From positions 2,170,001 to 2,234,000 of the forward strand of contig OY781463.1 in NCBI GenBank assembly GCA_963676725.1: a stretch of 64,000 nucleotides of DNA, read 5' to 3'. The notes beneath the pieces are model-generated. The model saw only the letters and a program-made list of their open reading frames with translations, was not told where the DNA came from and ran no database searches. Shown piece after piece: positions 54,939-63,010 of the stretch (position 1 is its first letter; the number at the start of each line of letters is the position of its first letter). The position numbers and the translations under genes are program-made. This DNA is from G963662905 sp963676725 (GTDB taxonomy: Bacteria; Bacteroidota; Bacteroidia; Bacteroidales; WRLA01).

Positions 54939-55894
54939 TATCCAATACTTTTTAAACGTCTTGAAAAATAGCGCATCCCATCAAAATCACTGAGATAGAG
55001 CTCATCATTCTGGAGCATTTTCTCAATAAGGGCGTATTTTTCATTATTATCTTTCAAGAATTTGATCAAGGCATCCTCCCTCATTGGATGCACAGCAGTA
55101 ATAGCAAGAATATCGTTGCGTAGATCACCGGTAGAAGAAAATTCATTGCCCTCGTAGCCTGTTAATAATTCCGTTTTCAATCCGGCAGCCACAAAAAGAT
55201 TATAGGCCATATTGAGTTGTTCCTCTGAAGCAGGCCTTGCTTCAGGAATTGCTGTTGGCCTTGTTGGCACGGATATATAGGCTTTAAAAGGCTTCAAGGT
55301 TTTTAGTTCCTGAGCCAATATCGACAATTCTTCACGGGCTGTATTAAAATCTTTAATCAACATTGATTCGGTGATTAATTTGCCTTGATAAACCTCGGCA
55401 AAACGTTTCATCGCCTTATGATGTTCCTCAAAATTTAGGCCTTTTACGGGTCGATCCACTTTATGCCAAACGCTTTCGATTGCCGCATCGAGCTTAAGCG
55501 AAACAAGGTCAAATGCCAATAGTTCCCGGAAAACATCATCGTTGGTTAATAGGGTCGCATTCGTAATAATGGCCAAAGGCACGCCAAATTCCTGCAAAGC
55601 ACTTCGGATTTCGTTCAAGTGAATATCCAGCGTAGGCTCGCCATCAGGAACAATCGTTAGATAGTCTACCCTTTCATTTTTCGCTTTTACAGCCTCCATT
55701 TTCTGTTTTACATCCCGATATACCTCTTCCGGACTATAAAATTCCCTTCGTTCTTTGCTCATACGGCATTCTCGGCCAAGCTGGCAATAAACGCATGAAA
55801 ATGAGCAAATTTTGATTTCCGGGGGTATGGTATTTATGCCAATACTCCTGCCTAAACGGCGCGATGGCACTGGGCCAAAAGCGATGCTATTCAT
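54938..55894 (-). CDS. Radical SAM protein (COG0731-like)
   Basis: 318 aa. The N-terminus FGPVPSRRLGRSIGINTIPPEIKICSFSCVYC carries the radical SAM cluster ligands (Cys30, Cys34, Cys37; CxxxCxxC). It then reads YLTIVPDGEPTLDIHLNEI, LAIITNATLL and SLKLDA, matching the COG0731 group related to the tRNA-wybutosine enzyme TYW1. A C-terminal helical domain of about 80 residues (DILAITAVHPMREDALIKFL) resembles a winged helix. The reaction is unknown. It is coupled to a ferredoxin-like gene and followed by an acylpyruvase-like gene. Confidence 0.85.
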   Translation of the reverse strand: MNSIAFGPVPSRRLGRSIGINTIPPEIKICSFSCVYCQLGRECRMSKERREFYSPEEVYRDVKQKMEAVKAKNERVDYLTIVPDGEPTLDIHLNEIRSALQEFGVPLAIITNATLLTNDDVFRELLAFDLVSLKLDAAIESVWHKVDRPVKGLNFEEHHKAMKRFAEVYQGKLITESMLIKDFNTAREELSILAQELKTLKPFKAYISVPTRPTAIPEARPASEEQLNMAYNLFVAAGLKTELLTGYEGNEFSSTGDLRNDILAITAVHPMREDALIKFLKDNNEKYALIEKMLQNDELYLSDFDGMRYFSRRLKSIG

Positions 55895-55916
55895 TTCAAA
55901 AAATCTTAAAAATTAG

Positions 55917-56909
55917 TTATTGGTTCACCGGATAGAAAATCTTTGTTTCCCAGCGGCTTGTGTCTGGTTCCGTTGCAGGGTCGGTGGCATAAACTTCCCA
56001 AGGGGGCCCGCTCCACTTTAGTTTGTTATTCCTGATGTATTTTTGGATTTTTGAATGCGTGTTCAATAGTGATGTATAGGGTCCAAAATGGCTTGCAGAA
56101 ACGACATTCCCTGAAGGGATATTAACCATATGAATACTCTCGGTTCCTTCAAGCATTTTATCCACAGGATATCCTACTTCAAAAACAATTTTTCTTCTCG
56201 GGTCATATCGATAAAAGACACAATAGGGTGGGCCATTAATTTCGGCACCTTGCGCATTGACATAATCAGCCATTTTTTGGTATAAATCGGCCTGAACCAC
56301 TTGCAATTGATCAAAGGAAGCCGAATCGAGCATGGAAATCCCCTGAACGGCATCAATATTCCCTTTTTGAATGCGAACGCCATCACCAAATTGCTCAGAA
56401 ATAAATGTGAGGTTGATTAAACCATCATCAAGGAACTCCTTAATTTTCCCTTTTAGAATCAAACCCATAAAACGTTCCAGAGGGTACGAAAGATCCTGAA
56501 GGAAAGTCCATTGAACAAATGTACTATCATTTTCGGGGCGAATATGAAAAAGCATCGAGCCTTCGGTATTATCACCAAAAAGCACTTTAAACTTCAGGAA
56601 TTCATTCACTTTTGTTTCCACAATTTCCATACTGCCAGTGCCAAGATTCGGACTAGTCCATTGGCAAATTGCCCCTATTCCGCTTTTTCTGCCTTTATAG
56701 CTCATCATCATATTTGGATCAGTCTCCATAAAGGGTGACCATGGCTCCCAATTTTTCAGGATATTAATCTGACGATAGAGAACATTCGGTTCAGCAGTAG
56801 TCATTTTTACAGCCCGAACCTGCAATTGCGAAGGCAGGAATGCCGCACTAAGAAAAAAGAGGGCAAGTAGTATCAGTACAGCGGAAATAGTAATCTTTAA
56901 AACTTTCAT
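55917..56909 (-). CDS. SRPBCC / GyrI-like small-molecule-binding protein
   Basis: About 330 aa. An N-terminal membrane helix (VLKITISAVLILLALFFLSAAFLPS) is followed by an SRPBCC-type domain (VLYRQINILKNWEPWSPFMETDPNM, GSMEIVETKVNEFLKFKVLFGDN, VQWTFLQDLSYPLERFMGL). The C-terminal half is a GyrI-like/AraC-effector domain (YCVFYRYDPRRKIVFEVGYPVDK, GNVVSASHFGPYTSL, WEVYATDPATEPDTSRWETKIFYPV). Both domains bind small hydrophobic molecules in other proteins. The protein is probably anchored facing the periplasm. It starts at the ATG (56909), two codons after a TTG. It lies 41 bp downstream of the histidine kinase gene, so it may be the last gene of the GTPase operon. Confidence 0.82.
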   Translation of the reverse strand: MKVLKITISAVLILLALFFLSAAFLPSQLQVRAVKMTTAEPNVLYRQINILKNWEPWSPFMETDPNMMMSYKGRKSGIGAICQWTSPNLGTGSMEIVETKVNEFLKFKVLFGDNTEGSMLFHIRPENDSTFVQWTFLQDLSYPLERFMGLILKGKIKEFLDDGLINLTFISEQFGDGVRIQKGNIDAVQGISMLDSASFDQLQVVQADLYQKMADYVNAQGAEINGPPYCVFYRYDPRRKIVFEVGYPVDKMLEGTESIHMVNIPSGNVVSASHFGPYTSLLNTHSKIQKYIRNNKLKWSGPPWEVYATDPATEPDTSRWETKIFYPVNQ

Positions 56910-56950
56910 ATACAATATTTTAATAATCTATACTAAAGCATTACTTTAAC

Positions 56951-58441
56951 TTAAGAAACACTTATTAAAGCATCATCAGGAATAAAAACGCGAAACACAC
57001 TGCCTTCATTTGGGGCAGAAATAACGCTAATTCCAAATTGATGTGCATCCAATATTTTTTTAATAATCCCCAAACCGAGGCCGCTTCCTTTTTCTCCGGC
57101 AGTTCCTAATTTTGTGATTTCCCGACCTTCTGTTTTAAATAATTTTCGACGCATTTCCTCGGGCATCCCAGTCCCGGAATCGCGACATTCGATAAATAGG
57201 CCATCCTCACTGCGCTTGCTTTCAAAACTTATTTTCCCTCCGGCGGGAGTAAATTTTACAGCATTTCCCAATAGATTATTAAAAACCTGCCTGAGAAGGG
57301 CAGCATCTGCACGCAGTTTTATTGAGTCATCAATCTGAATATGAAACTCAATATTTTTGCCTTGAATTGCAGAGACATAGCTTTGATAAGTCCTTTTGAG
57401 GAGCTTATCGAGCTCAACATCAGAAAGGTCCATACGGAAATTACCCAATTGCACATTCGACCAATGATATAATTTCGAGTTATAATCGAGCAAATGCTCC
57501 AATTCCGAGTTCATATCGTGCAAATACTCGTTAATGGCTTCGCTTGTAAGCTCATTATTTTTAGCACTTTCCAGAGCAAGAAGGGTTAATCCGTGCAATG
57601 CCGCTATTGGTGACCTAAGGTCATGCGAGACCATGCTTACAAATTGGTCTTTAAACTTCAATACATTCCGAATTGCCGCCTCTGCTTTTTCAATACGTTC
57701 GTAATCAAGGGCTTGCCTGCGAGCTTTTTGAATAACATCTGCGCTGTCCAAAATACTTGATTGAGGCCTCTCAAGGCATAAAAGCATTTTTCCATCAATC
57801 TTAAGAGCTTGGGCCTGAATTAAATACTGGCTTCCATCCTGCGCTTCTTCTGTCCAAGGGCCGGACATAATCCGACCATTTTTTGGGTCATTCCAGAGTT
57901 CGGAGGCTTCCAGCATAAAAATTTCGAGAAAGGGAAAGAGGTCAGCAATATTCTGAAGACAGCCTTGAAAATCAGCATCGGGTCTTAACTTGACCAGCCA
58001 ATCGGGCATCTTGCCCAATGCCTCAAAATAGAGTCCGCCTTTCCATGCCATGCACGCCATTTCAAGACTTGCCAGGAGGTGATCGAACTTAGGAAATCCT
58101 TTATTATCAAGGCTATATGACTTCATTACTTTTTCATTAATCTTCTGAACCAAGGGTCGCAATTCTTCTACTTCAGCGCTTACATCTGTTATAGTAATTT
58201 CGATTGTATTTTTATTGGAACAAGAAAAAGTACAATCAAAATAAGCTCCATCTATAAGCTCAATGCGTGCAAGTTTAAGGATTTTTTTTTGAAATGGGAA
58301 GATTCCTACAAAAACCGGATGCACTTCTTCCAAGGGCATTTCTTTTTTAATCGTCGGAAAAAGATCTGCATTCATTGTAAAATCCAGAACACGCCCCTGA
58401 ATGTCACATAAAATAAAAGCTATAGGTTGTGAAGTATTCAT
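56951..58441 (-). CDS. Soluble sensor histidine kinase of the small-GTPase operon
   Basis: About 496 aa with no membrane helix or receiver domain. The N-terminal half, about 250 residues, holds two PAS-like regions (around IAFILCDIQGRVLDFT and around IMSGPWTEEAQDGSQYLIQAQALKIDGKMLLCLE). HisKA follows (FKDQFVSMVSHDLRSPIAALHGLTLL, with the phospho-accepting His), then HATPase (NNLLGNAVKFT, CRDSGTGMPEEM, GEKGSGLGLGIIKKI). It should autophosphorylate and pass phosphate to an unknown response regulator. It begins 35 bp after the GTPase gene on the same strand, so it is probably co-transcribed; the kinase may respond to or control the GTPase switch. Confidence 0.88.
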   Translation of the reverse strand: MNTSQPIAFILCDIQGRVLDFTMNADLFPTIKKEMPLEEVHPVFVGIFPFQKKILKLARIELIDGAYFDCTFSCSNKNTIEITITDVSAEVEELRPLVQKINEKVMKSYSLDNKGFPKFDHLLASLEMACMAWKGGLYFEALGKMPDWLVKLRPDADFQGCLQNIADLFPFLEIFMLEASELWNDPKNGRIMSGPWTEEAQDGSQYLIQAQALKIDGKMLLCLERPQSSILDSADVIQKARRQALDYERIEKAEAAIRNVLKFKDQFVSMVSHDLRSPIAALHGLTLLALESAKNNELTSEAINEYLHDMNSELEHLLDYNSKLYHWSNVQLGNFRMDLSDVELDKLLKRTYQSYVSAIQGKNIEFHIQIDDSIKLRADAALLRQVFNNLLGNAVKFTPAGGKISFESKRSEDGLFIECRDSGTGMPEEMRRKLFKTEGREITKLGTAGEKGSGLGLGIIKKILDAHQFGISVISAPNEGSVFRVFIPDDALISVS

Positions 58442-58476
58442 ATGCAATAAAAAAAACAGATAAAAGACAAGCGCAA

Positions 58477-58977
58477 CTACTTCTGCTCAAGGATCATACG
58501 CCCTAATTCTTTAAAAGCATGTTCTACATCATCGCCGGTTTTGGCACTAGTCAGAATAATTGGCCAGCCTTCTTCTTCTAATTTTTTGATATCGTCGCTC
58601 GTCACTTCCCACTCATCAACAAGGTCTGATTTATTCACTAGGCCAATAAAATGCAGGTTTCCGGCATGTTCATCCATTAAGCCTTTGAGTTTTTTGGCAA
58701 TTTCAATCGTATTTCTTCTTGTGCCATCAATCACAAATAAACAAGCAGCGGCACCGCTCAGGTATTGCGGTTTTATTTGCTGATAATCATCTTCTCCATG
58801 GATATCCCACAAAACCAGGTTTAACTGAAAATCTCCCAAAGTGAGTATTTTCTGGTCAATCTTTACTCCTATGGTTGAGAAATATTTTTCACTAAAAATA
58901 CTTTTCACAAAGCGCTGCACCAAACTGGTTTTTCCAACAGCATAAGCGCCGAGCAAACATACTTTTTTCTTAATCAT
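58477..58977 (-). CDS. Ras-like small GTPase (prokaryotic Rup/Rab-like type)
   Basis: 166 aa, one GTPase domain. Motifs: G1 LLGAYAVGKTSLV (residues 8-20), G2 Thr35 in FSTIGVKI, G3 WDIHGED (57-63), G4 NKSD (115-118), G5 TSAKT (143-147). The layout is that of Ras/Rab proteins. In G3 the position of the catalytic Gln in WDTAGQE is Glu, and Thr-Ala is replaced by Ile-His, suggesting slow intrinsic hydrolysis or a helper protein. There is no C-terminal prenylation cysteine. It belongs with bacterial Ras-superfamily GTPases of unknown function. Its start is 1 bp from the stop of the OmpA-like gene, so the two are strongly coupled. Confidence 0.9.
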   Translation of the reverse strand: MIKKKVCLLGAYAVGKTSLVQRFVKSIFSEKYFSTIGVKIDQKILTLGDFQLNLVLWDIHGEDDYQQIKPQYLSGAAACLFVIDGTRRNTIEIAKKLKGLMDEHAGNLHFIGLVNKSDLVDEWEVTSDDIKKLEEEGWPIILTSAKTGDDVEHAFKELGRMILEQK

Positions 58978-58978
58978 C

Positions 58979-60688
58979 TTACTTTTCTTTTATGCGATAA
59001 TCCAAGACAAAATTAACCATCCTTGGTGGATATCGTTGCATCGAATCAGGATTTATTTCATTGAAGAAGAGGAAAGCCTCATCAAAGCCATTTTGCTGAA
59101 GATAAGCCCGAACATTCTCCCTGCGCTGCATTGCAAAGCGTTTGTTTTCTTGCGCATCACCAATGGTATCTTGCGAAACGCTCAGGTCCAGTGCAATAGA
59201 ATGCCAACCCTTTTGACTGTAATGCAGTGCCTTATCGAACACCAACATCAAACTATCAAGGCTTTGCTTCTGGATGTTGCTTAAGGTCGAAACAGCAAAA
59301 TCGAACTTTATATGCAAAAATTTGATTTCCTGCGCCAAAAGGATCAGGCTATCGAGATAAATATCATGCACTTCAGCAATTCGTGTATCCACACCGGGAA
59401 TTAATTCGGCACTATTTAGAAAATGATTACGCCACTGGGCACTGCATGAGCCTTTCGCTCTTAATTGCCCCTTATGGAAACTCAAAACTATGGTTTCAGG
59501 CGGATTTAATTTCAGGCAGGCGCGCTTATATATTATTGCCGAATCGAGGCTAATAAAAGGAATAAAACGAAGCTCAACATCAAAAGCCTGTTTCAATTGA
59601 TCAGACACAGTATCAGATGCCAAAGGATCTTTCAGCACTTTGAGCAGATCGGAACGATTGCTGTAATCAGCCTGCACCAACTCAATTCCATGTTGATTAT
59701 CAAGATCTTTCAGCAATTTTTGCCATTGTTTGCCCTTTTGCCAATAGAAGTAGCTTAAGAACAAAACAAGGAGTATGGCTAGGGAAGCAATTGCATAAAT
59801 TGGCCCTTTCTTTTTCTTCTTTGCTTTTTTGCCTTTCTTCACCAAACAGTCTTCTAGAACAGGAAAAGCATCTTCAAAAGCCGAGGTATCGCCATTAAAA
59901 TCCTTTAATTTTAGGGCAAACATCCTATGAATGCTTTCGAGATTTGTATGCAGCATATCACGCAGTTCGCTTTGGATTTCCCCCTGCACAACAATGGCCA
60001 GATAAGCAAAAGGCCCTTGCTCGATCAATACACTTAAATCACCGAGACGAATACTATCGAGGCCTTCCCTGTCGTCGATCTCCCCTTTAAAAGAATCTTT
60101 AACGAAATCCTGTATTGCTGTGAGCATTCCTGAAACCATATCGGCACTATCAAAGCTGCCGCTTTCGTCTTCCGCCTGATTGAGCAGCAAACCGGTTTCC
60201 CTATGGATTAAAAAAACATATTTGACCCGGTACTGCATTCCGTTTAGGAGCACCAATTCGGCATAAGATTTACCACTCATTGCCGCTTGCACCCTCCAGG
60301 AAATCCTACGAAATGAAAAAGCTGTTTCGAGGGTTTCATTAAGTCCCTCGAGCATTTTTCGAAATGTTTCACTGATTGATCGCCTGATTGCCGGCCCCAT
60401 TACAGGAAAAAGGGCATCGGCCAAAGCCTCAGGATTATCGCGCACGCTGGAATAGATCGCACTTTCGATTAATGGCAAAAGGGCCTGAGTAAGCTCTTCA
60501 TCCTGCTTCAGGCGCTGCTCCACAGCCAATGGAAGCACCTCCGCCAGACTTTGTGCACGAGCATCTTTCTGTCGCAACCATTCATACAGCTTCTGCAATT
60601 CATCATGCTTCAGGCCTGTACATAAGACTCTGAGTTCATCCAGTTGCTGTTGGGACGGCTTATTCTCTATGGGAGGAATGTCCTGCAT
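58979..60688 (-). CDS. Inner-membrane protein with cytoplasmic roadblock/longin-like domain and periplasmic OmpA-like domain
   Basis: 569 aa. Residues 1-125 are helical (ELRVLCTGLKHDELQKLYEWLR; LADALFPVMGPAIRRSISE). About 150-260 form an alpha/beta unit (KYVFLIHRETGLLLNQ; GDLSVLIEQGPFAYLAIVVQG) that recalls roadblock/longin domains, known partners of small GTPases. A Lys-rich stop-transfer stretch (KKGKKAKKKKKG) precedes a single membrane helix at about 297-316. In the periplasm there is a BON-like unit (CLKLNPPETIVLSFHKGQLRAKGS), a helical linker and an OmpA-like C-terminus (SIALDLSVSQDTIGDAQENKRFAMQRRENVRAYLQQNGF) that may bind peptidoglycan. It could thus connect a cytoplasmic GTPase to the cell wall. 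The start overlaps the preceding stop (TAATG). Confidence 0.8.
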   Translation of the reverse strand: MQDIPPIENKPSQQQLDELRVLCTGLKHDELQKLYEWLRQKDARAQSLAEVLPLAVEQRLKQDEELTQALLPLIESAIYSSVRDNPEALADALFPVMGPAIRRSISETFRKMLEGLNETLETAFSFRRISWRVQAAMSGKSYAELVLLNGMQYRVKYVFLIHRETGLLLNQAEDESGSFDSADMVSGMLTAIQDFVKDSFKGEIDDREGLDSIRLGDLSVLIEQGPFAYLAIVVQGEIQSELRDMLHTNLESIHRMFALKLKDFNGDTSAFEDAFPVLEDCLVKKGKKAKKKKKGPIYAIASLAILLVLFLSYFYWQKGKQWQKLLKDLDNQHGIELVQADYSNRSDLLKVLKDPLASDTVSDQLKQAFDVELRFIPFISLDSAIIYKRACLKLNPPETIVLSFHKGQLRAKGSCSAQWRNHFLNSAELIPGVDTRIAEVHDIYLDSLILLAQEIKFLHIKFDFAVSTLSNIQKQSLDSLMLVFDKALHYSQKGWHSIALDLSVSQDTIGDAQENKRFAMQRRENVRAYLQQNGFDEAFLFFNEINPDSMQRYPPRMVNFVLDYRIKEK

Positions 60689-61242
60689 TATTGAGCTGCA
60701 GGCGCATCATGAATATCCTCATCGTTTTTCATTGGGGGCGCTTCTGTTTCGGGAATTTCGCCACTGATTTTATAGGCAAGATCGGTCAATAGCAATGCGA
60801 GGGAAGAGCGTTCCATTTTATTGGAATTCAAATGCTTCGATTCGCTATCAATCAAAGACTTCAAATCTTTATTTTGCATTTGCAGTTGATCGCTGAGGTT
60901 AGAATTTAACTCTAGGATTTGCTGTCGTATTTCGCGCAAATTGCCAGCAGTACTTGTTTTAAAAGCATTAAGTCCTTCTTCAACCTGCTCAATTTCGGCC
61001 ATTTGTTTTTTCAGGAGTTTTGTTCGCTCCTCTTTTTCTGCTTTTAATTGCTCAGAAAGGCTGGTTATTTCGTCCCTGACATAGTTTTCAAGGCTGCTCA
61101 TTTTTGTTTTGAAATCGCGGGTAATTTCACTCAAATTTTCTTGTAAGCGTTTCTCTAGGGCATCAAAGCGTTGTTCGTACTCACTCATATTATTTCCAAA
61201 CAAGATATCCCTGATTTTACCAATATTTTCTGCTTCACTCAT
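60688..61242 (-). CDS. Coiled-coil protein of the small-GTPase operon
   Basis: 184 aa, soluble. It starts MSEAENIGKIRDILFGNNMSEYEQRFDALEKRL, a beginning I associate with coiled-coil proteins coded beside OmpA-like/GTPase genes in other bacteria. A long coiled coil follows, residues of about 20-145, with regular heptads (LENYVRDEITSLSEQLKAEKEERTKLLKKQMAEIEQ). The segment KMERSSLALLLTDLAYKISGEI and an acidic, disordered tail end it. It probably acts as a scaffold, perhaps for the GTPase or the membrane protein. Its stop overlaps the start of the OmpA-like gene by one base. Confidence 0.78.
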   Translation of the reverse strand: MSEAENIGKIRDILFGNNMSEYEQRFDALEKRLQENLSEITRDFKTKMSSLENYVRDEITSLSEQLKAEKEERTKLLKKQMAEIEQVEEGLNAFKTSTAGNLREIRQQILELNSNLSDQLQMQNKDLKSLIDSESKHLNSNKMERSSLALLLTDLAYKISGEIPETEAPPMKNDEDIHDAPAAQ

Positions 61243-61317
61243 AGTACTGCTTTTTATTATTAATATACAGTACCTTAAACAACAATTCAGGTATAATTGT
61301 TACAAAAAACCATCACT

Positions 61318-61587
61318 TTATTGCTTTGACGCCAAAAAAACTTCTTCTCTACTAAACTCCTCAAGGTCTTCCGAAAAAAAATTCAACAGTTTCTCCCTGA
61401 ATTTTGCGATCCCATTCATGCGCCTTTCTTCAGAAGGTGGTTCCGTAAAAGTCTGTTTGTTTTGTGACACATTATTCTGGGGGGATTTAGGGTGAGCACT
61501 CTTCATTTGCATATAATTTTCAAAGAGTTCCGTATAATAAGCTTCACGGTTTTTCCTGATTTCATCGATAATATTGGATGTAGACAT
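61318..61587 (-). CDS. Uncharacterised 89-aa protein, first gene of the GTPase operon
   Basis: 89 aa, soluble, Glu/Lys/Asn-rich. It has helical ends (SNIIDEIRKNREAYYTELFENYMQMK and KFREKLLNFFSEDLEEFSREEVFL) joined by a flexible Pro/Ser/Gln-rich middle (HPKSPQNNVSQNKQTFTEPPSEE). I do not recognise a family. It is the promoter-proximal gene of the operon, 75 bp before the coiled-coil gene, facing the site array at 61671-61794. It may be an adaptor or regulator of the system. Confidence 0.7.
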   Translation of the reverse strand: MSTSNIIDEIRKNREAYYTELFENYMQMKSAHPKSPQNNVSQNKQTFTEPPSEERRMNGIAKFREKLLNFFSEDLEEFSREEVFLASKQ

Positions 61588-61670
61588 ACTTAATTATTTT
61601 AATGGTGGAGATTTTTTTTAGAAACGCTTATTGCAAAAATACATCATTGAATAGGGCAAAATCAATCATT

Positions 61671-61794
61671 TTAAGCAATTTATACAAAACATTAAGCAAA
61701 AACAGCTTATTATTAAGCACTGAAGCATCCGCTTAATAAACTTAATTCTACTTAAAAAAATATTTTACTTGCTTAATAAACTTAAATGACTTAA
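61671..61794. promoter_or_regulatory. Array of nine TTAAG/CTTAA sites in helical phase
   Basis: TTAAG starts at 61671, 61692 and 61713, and its complement CTTAA starts at 61732, 61741, 61751, 61772, 61781 and 61790. Three of the sites are TTAAGCA; GCTTAATAAACTTAA occurs twice (61731 and 61771). The intervals are 21, 21, 19, 9, 10, 21, 9 and 9 bp, so all lie close to multiples of the 10.5-bp DNA turn, on one face of the helix. The array lies between two divergent genes, about 85 bp from the minus-strand start and 113 bp from the plus-strand start. It is a likely binding region for an oligomeric regulator. Confidence 0.6.
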
Positions 61795-61906
61795 TTTTAT
61801 CGTTCTGTTGAAACTGTATCGGAAGAAATGCAGGATATTCAAAGACAGACAACTATAGGAAGCTAGAAAAACCGAAAACATTTTTAAGTGAGGATCAAAA
61901 GCATTT

Positions 61907-63007
61907 ATGGATACCAAAAGGCAAAAAAAACATCCATTTATAGAAATGCTGGACAAGCTTCCGGACTCATATCCCTATTTACAAAAATTTGTAGGAATCT
62001 ATTACGATGAAACAAAAGGCGGTTTAGAAGCAAGAAGCATCGAATTGCCCTCCTCAAAAAATAAATCCATCAATATTCAGGCAGTTTTAAAGGAGATCAA
62101 ACAATTTCGTCGCGACCAAACGCCTCATACATGGTACCATATCAACAGCCTACCCTTTGAAGAAAAAGACGCTTCAGAAAAATACCTTTCCCTTTTCAGT
62201 GAAGAAAATGCAATGATCCTTCTGATTCGCCTCAAAAACCGACATGATGGGCAATCTGATCTGCTTTTTTTGCATTTCACGCCGAAGGGAATGGGCATGA
62301 ATACAAAGCAGGAAGGACTGAACACACAAATGAAAGCAAGCCTCTCCCCTATTATTTATCACCAAATAAAATCCTTATACAAAACAATTTTAGAACATTA
62401 TTCTCAATTGGATGGTTTTAGGGAAACTGCACGAATGATTATTGAAAACCTGCAGGAAGGGCAAAAACAGGAGCATACTTATGAGGAACGGCAAAAGGCA
62501 TTTATTGGTGAACTGCTGGATGAAATCAGCCCTGAAAGGAAGTATCATCTGAGCAAGGCCGCACTGCTTAAACTTATGAAGTCCACAATCAGTTTATCGG
62601 AAATGCGTGCAGTACTGCAACAGGCAATCGTTTCTGTTGAGATGCTCGATGCGGCTGAAAATCAACAATTACCCGATTGGAGTATCATCATTCCGGAAAA
62701 AGCATCGACAGAAACAGCACAAACAGACCATCAGGAAGCAAAAGTCGAAAGCCGGTATCTTAAGTCATGGCAACTGCTTGAAAAACTGGAAGATGCGGCA
62801 CAAAAAGTAAAAAGCGGACAAGACCGGCTTACAAGTGCTAATGTTGGGAAAGCATTGGATAGTCCGATCACGGCGCCTGCTATTAGTGATGCGTTAAAAA
62901 AACACGGAACTCGCATTATCAGTCTTTTAGACCGTTATCCGGAGAAGTGGTTGGTGATTCGAAAGGAATTCAGGCCGGTACAAAATCTGATTGTTGGCAT
63001 TCATTAA
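61907..63007 (+). CDS. Uncharacterised protein with GAF-like N-terminus and possible DNA-binding C-terminus
   Basis: 366 aa, soluble. The N-terminal half (MLDKLPDSYPYLQKFVGIYYDETKGGLEARSIELPS ... NAMILLIRLKNRHDGQSDLLFLHFTPKGMG) looks like a sensory alpha/beta domain. A helical linker follows (YKTILEHYSQLDGFRETARMIIENL). The C-terminal 80 residues (LLEKLEDAAQKVKSGQDRLTSANVGKALDSPITAPAISDALKKHGTRIISLLDRYPEKWLVIRKEFRPVQNLIVGI) have the pattern of a helix-turn-helix domain with the second helix ITAPAISDALKKH. I know of no named family. It is divergent from the GTPase operon across the TTAAG array, so it is a candidate regulator of it. Confidence 0.7.
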   Translation: MDTKRQKKHPFIEMLDKLPDSYPYLQKFVGIYYDETKGGLEARSIELPSSKNKSINIQAVLKEIKQFRRDQTPHTWYHINSLPFEEKDASEKYLSLFSEENAMILLIRLKNRHDGQSDLLFLHFTPKGMGMNTKQEGLNTQMKASLSPIIYHQIKSLYKTILEHYSQLDGFRETARMIIENLQEGQKQEHTYEERQKAFIGELLDEISPERKYHLSKAALLKLMKSTISLSEMRAVLQQAIVSVEMLDAAENQQLPDWSIIIPEKASTETAQTDHQEAKVESRYLKSWQLLEKLEDAAQKVKSGQDRLTSANVGKALDSPITAPAISDALKKHGTRIISLLDRYPEKWLVIRKEFRPVQNLIVGIH

Positions 63008-63010
63008 TCT

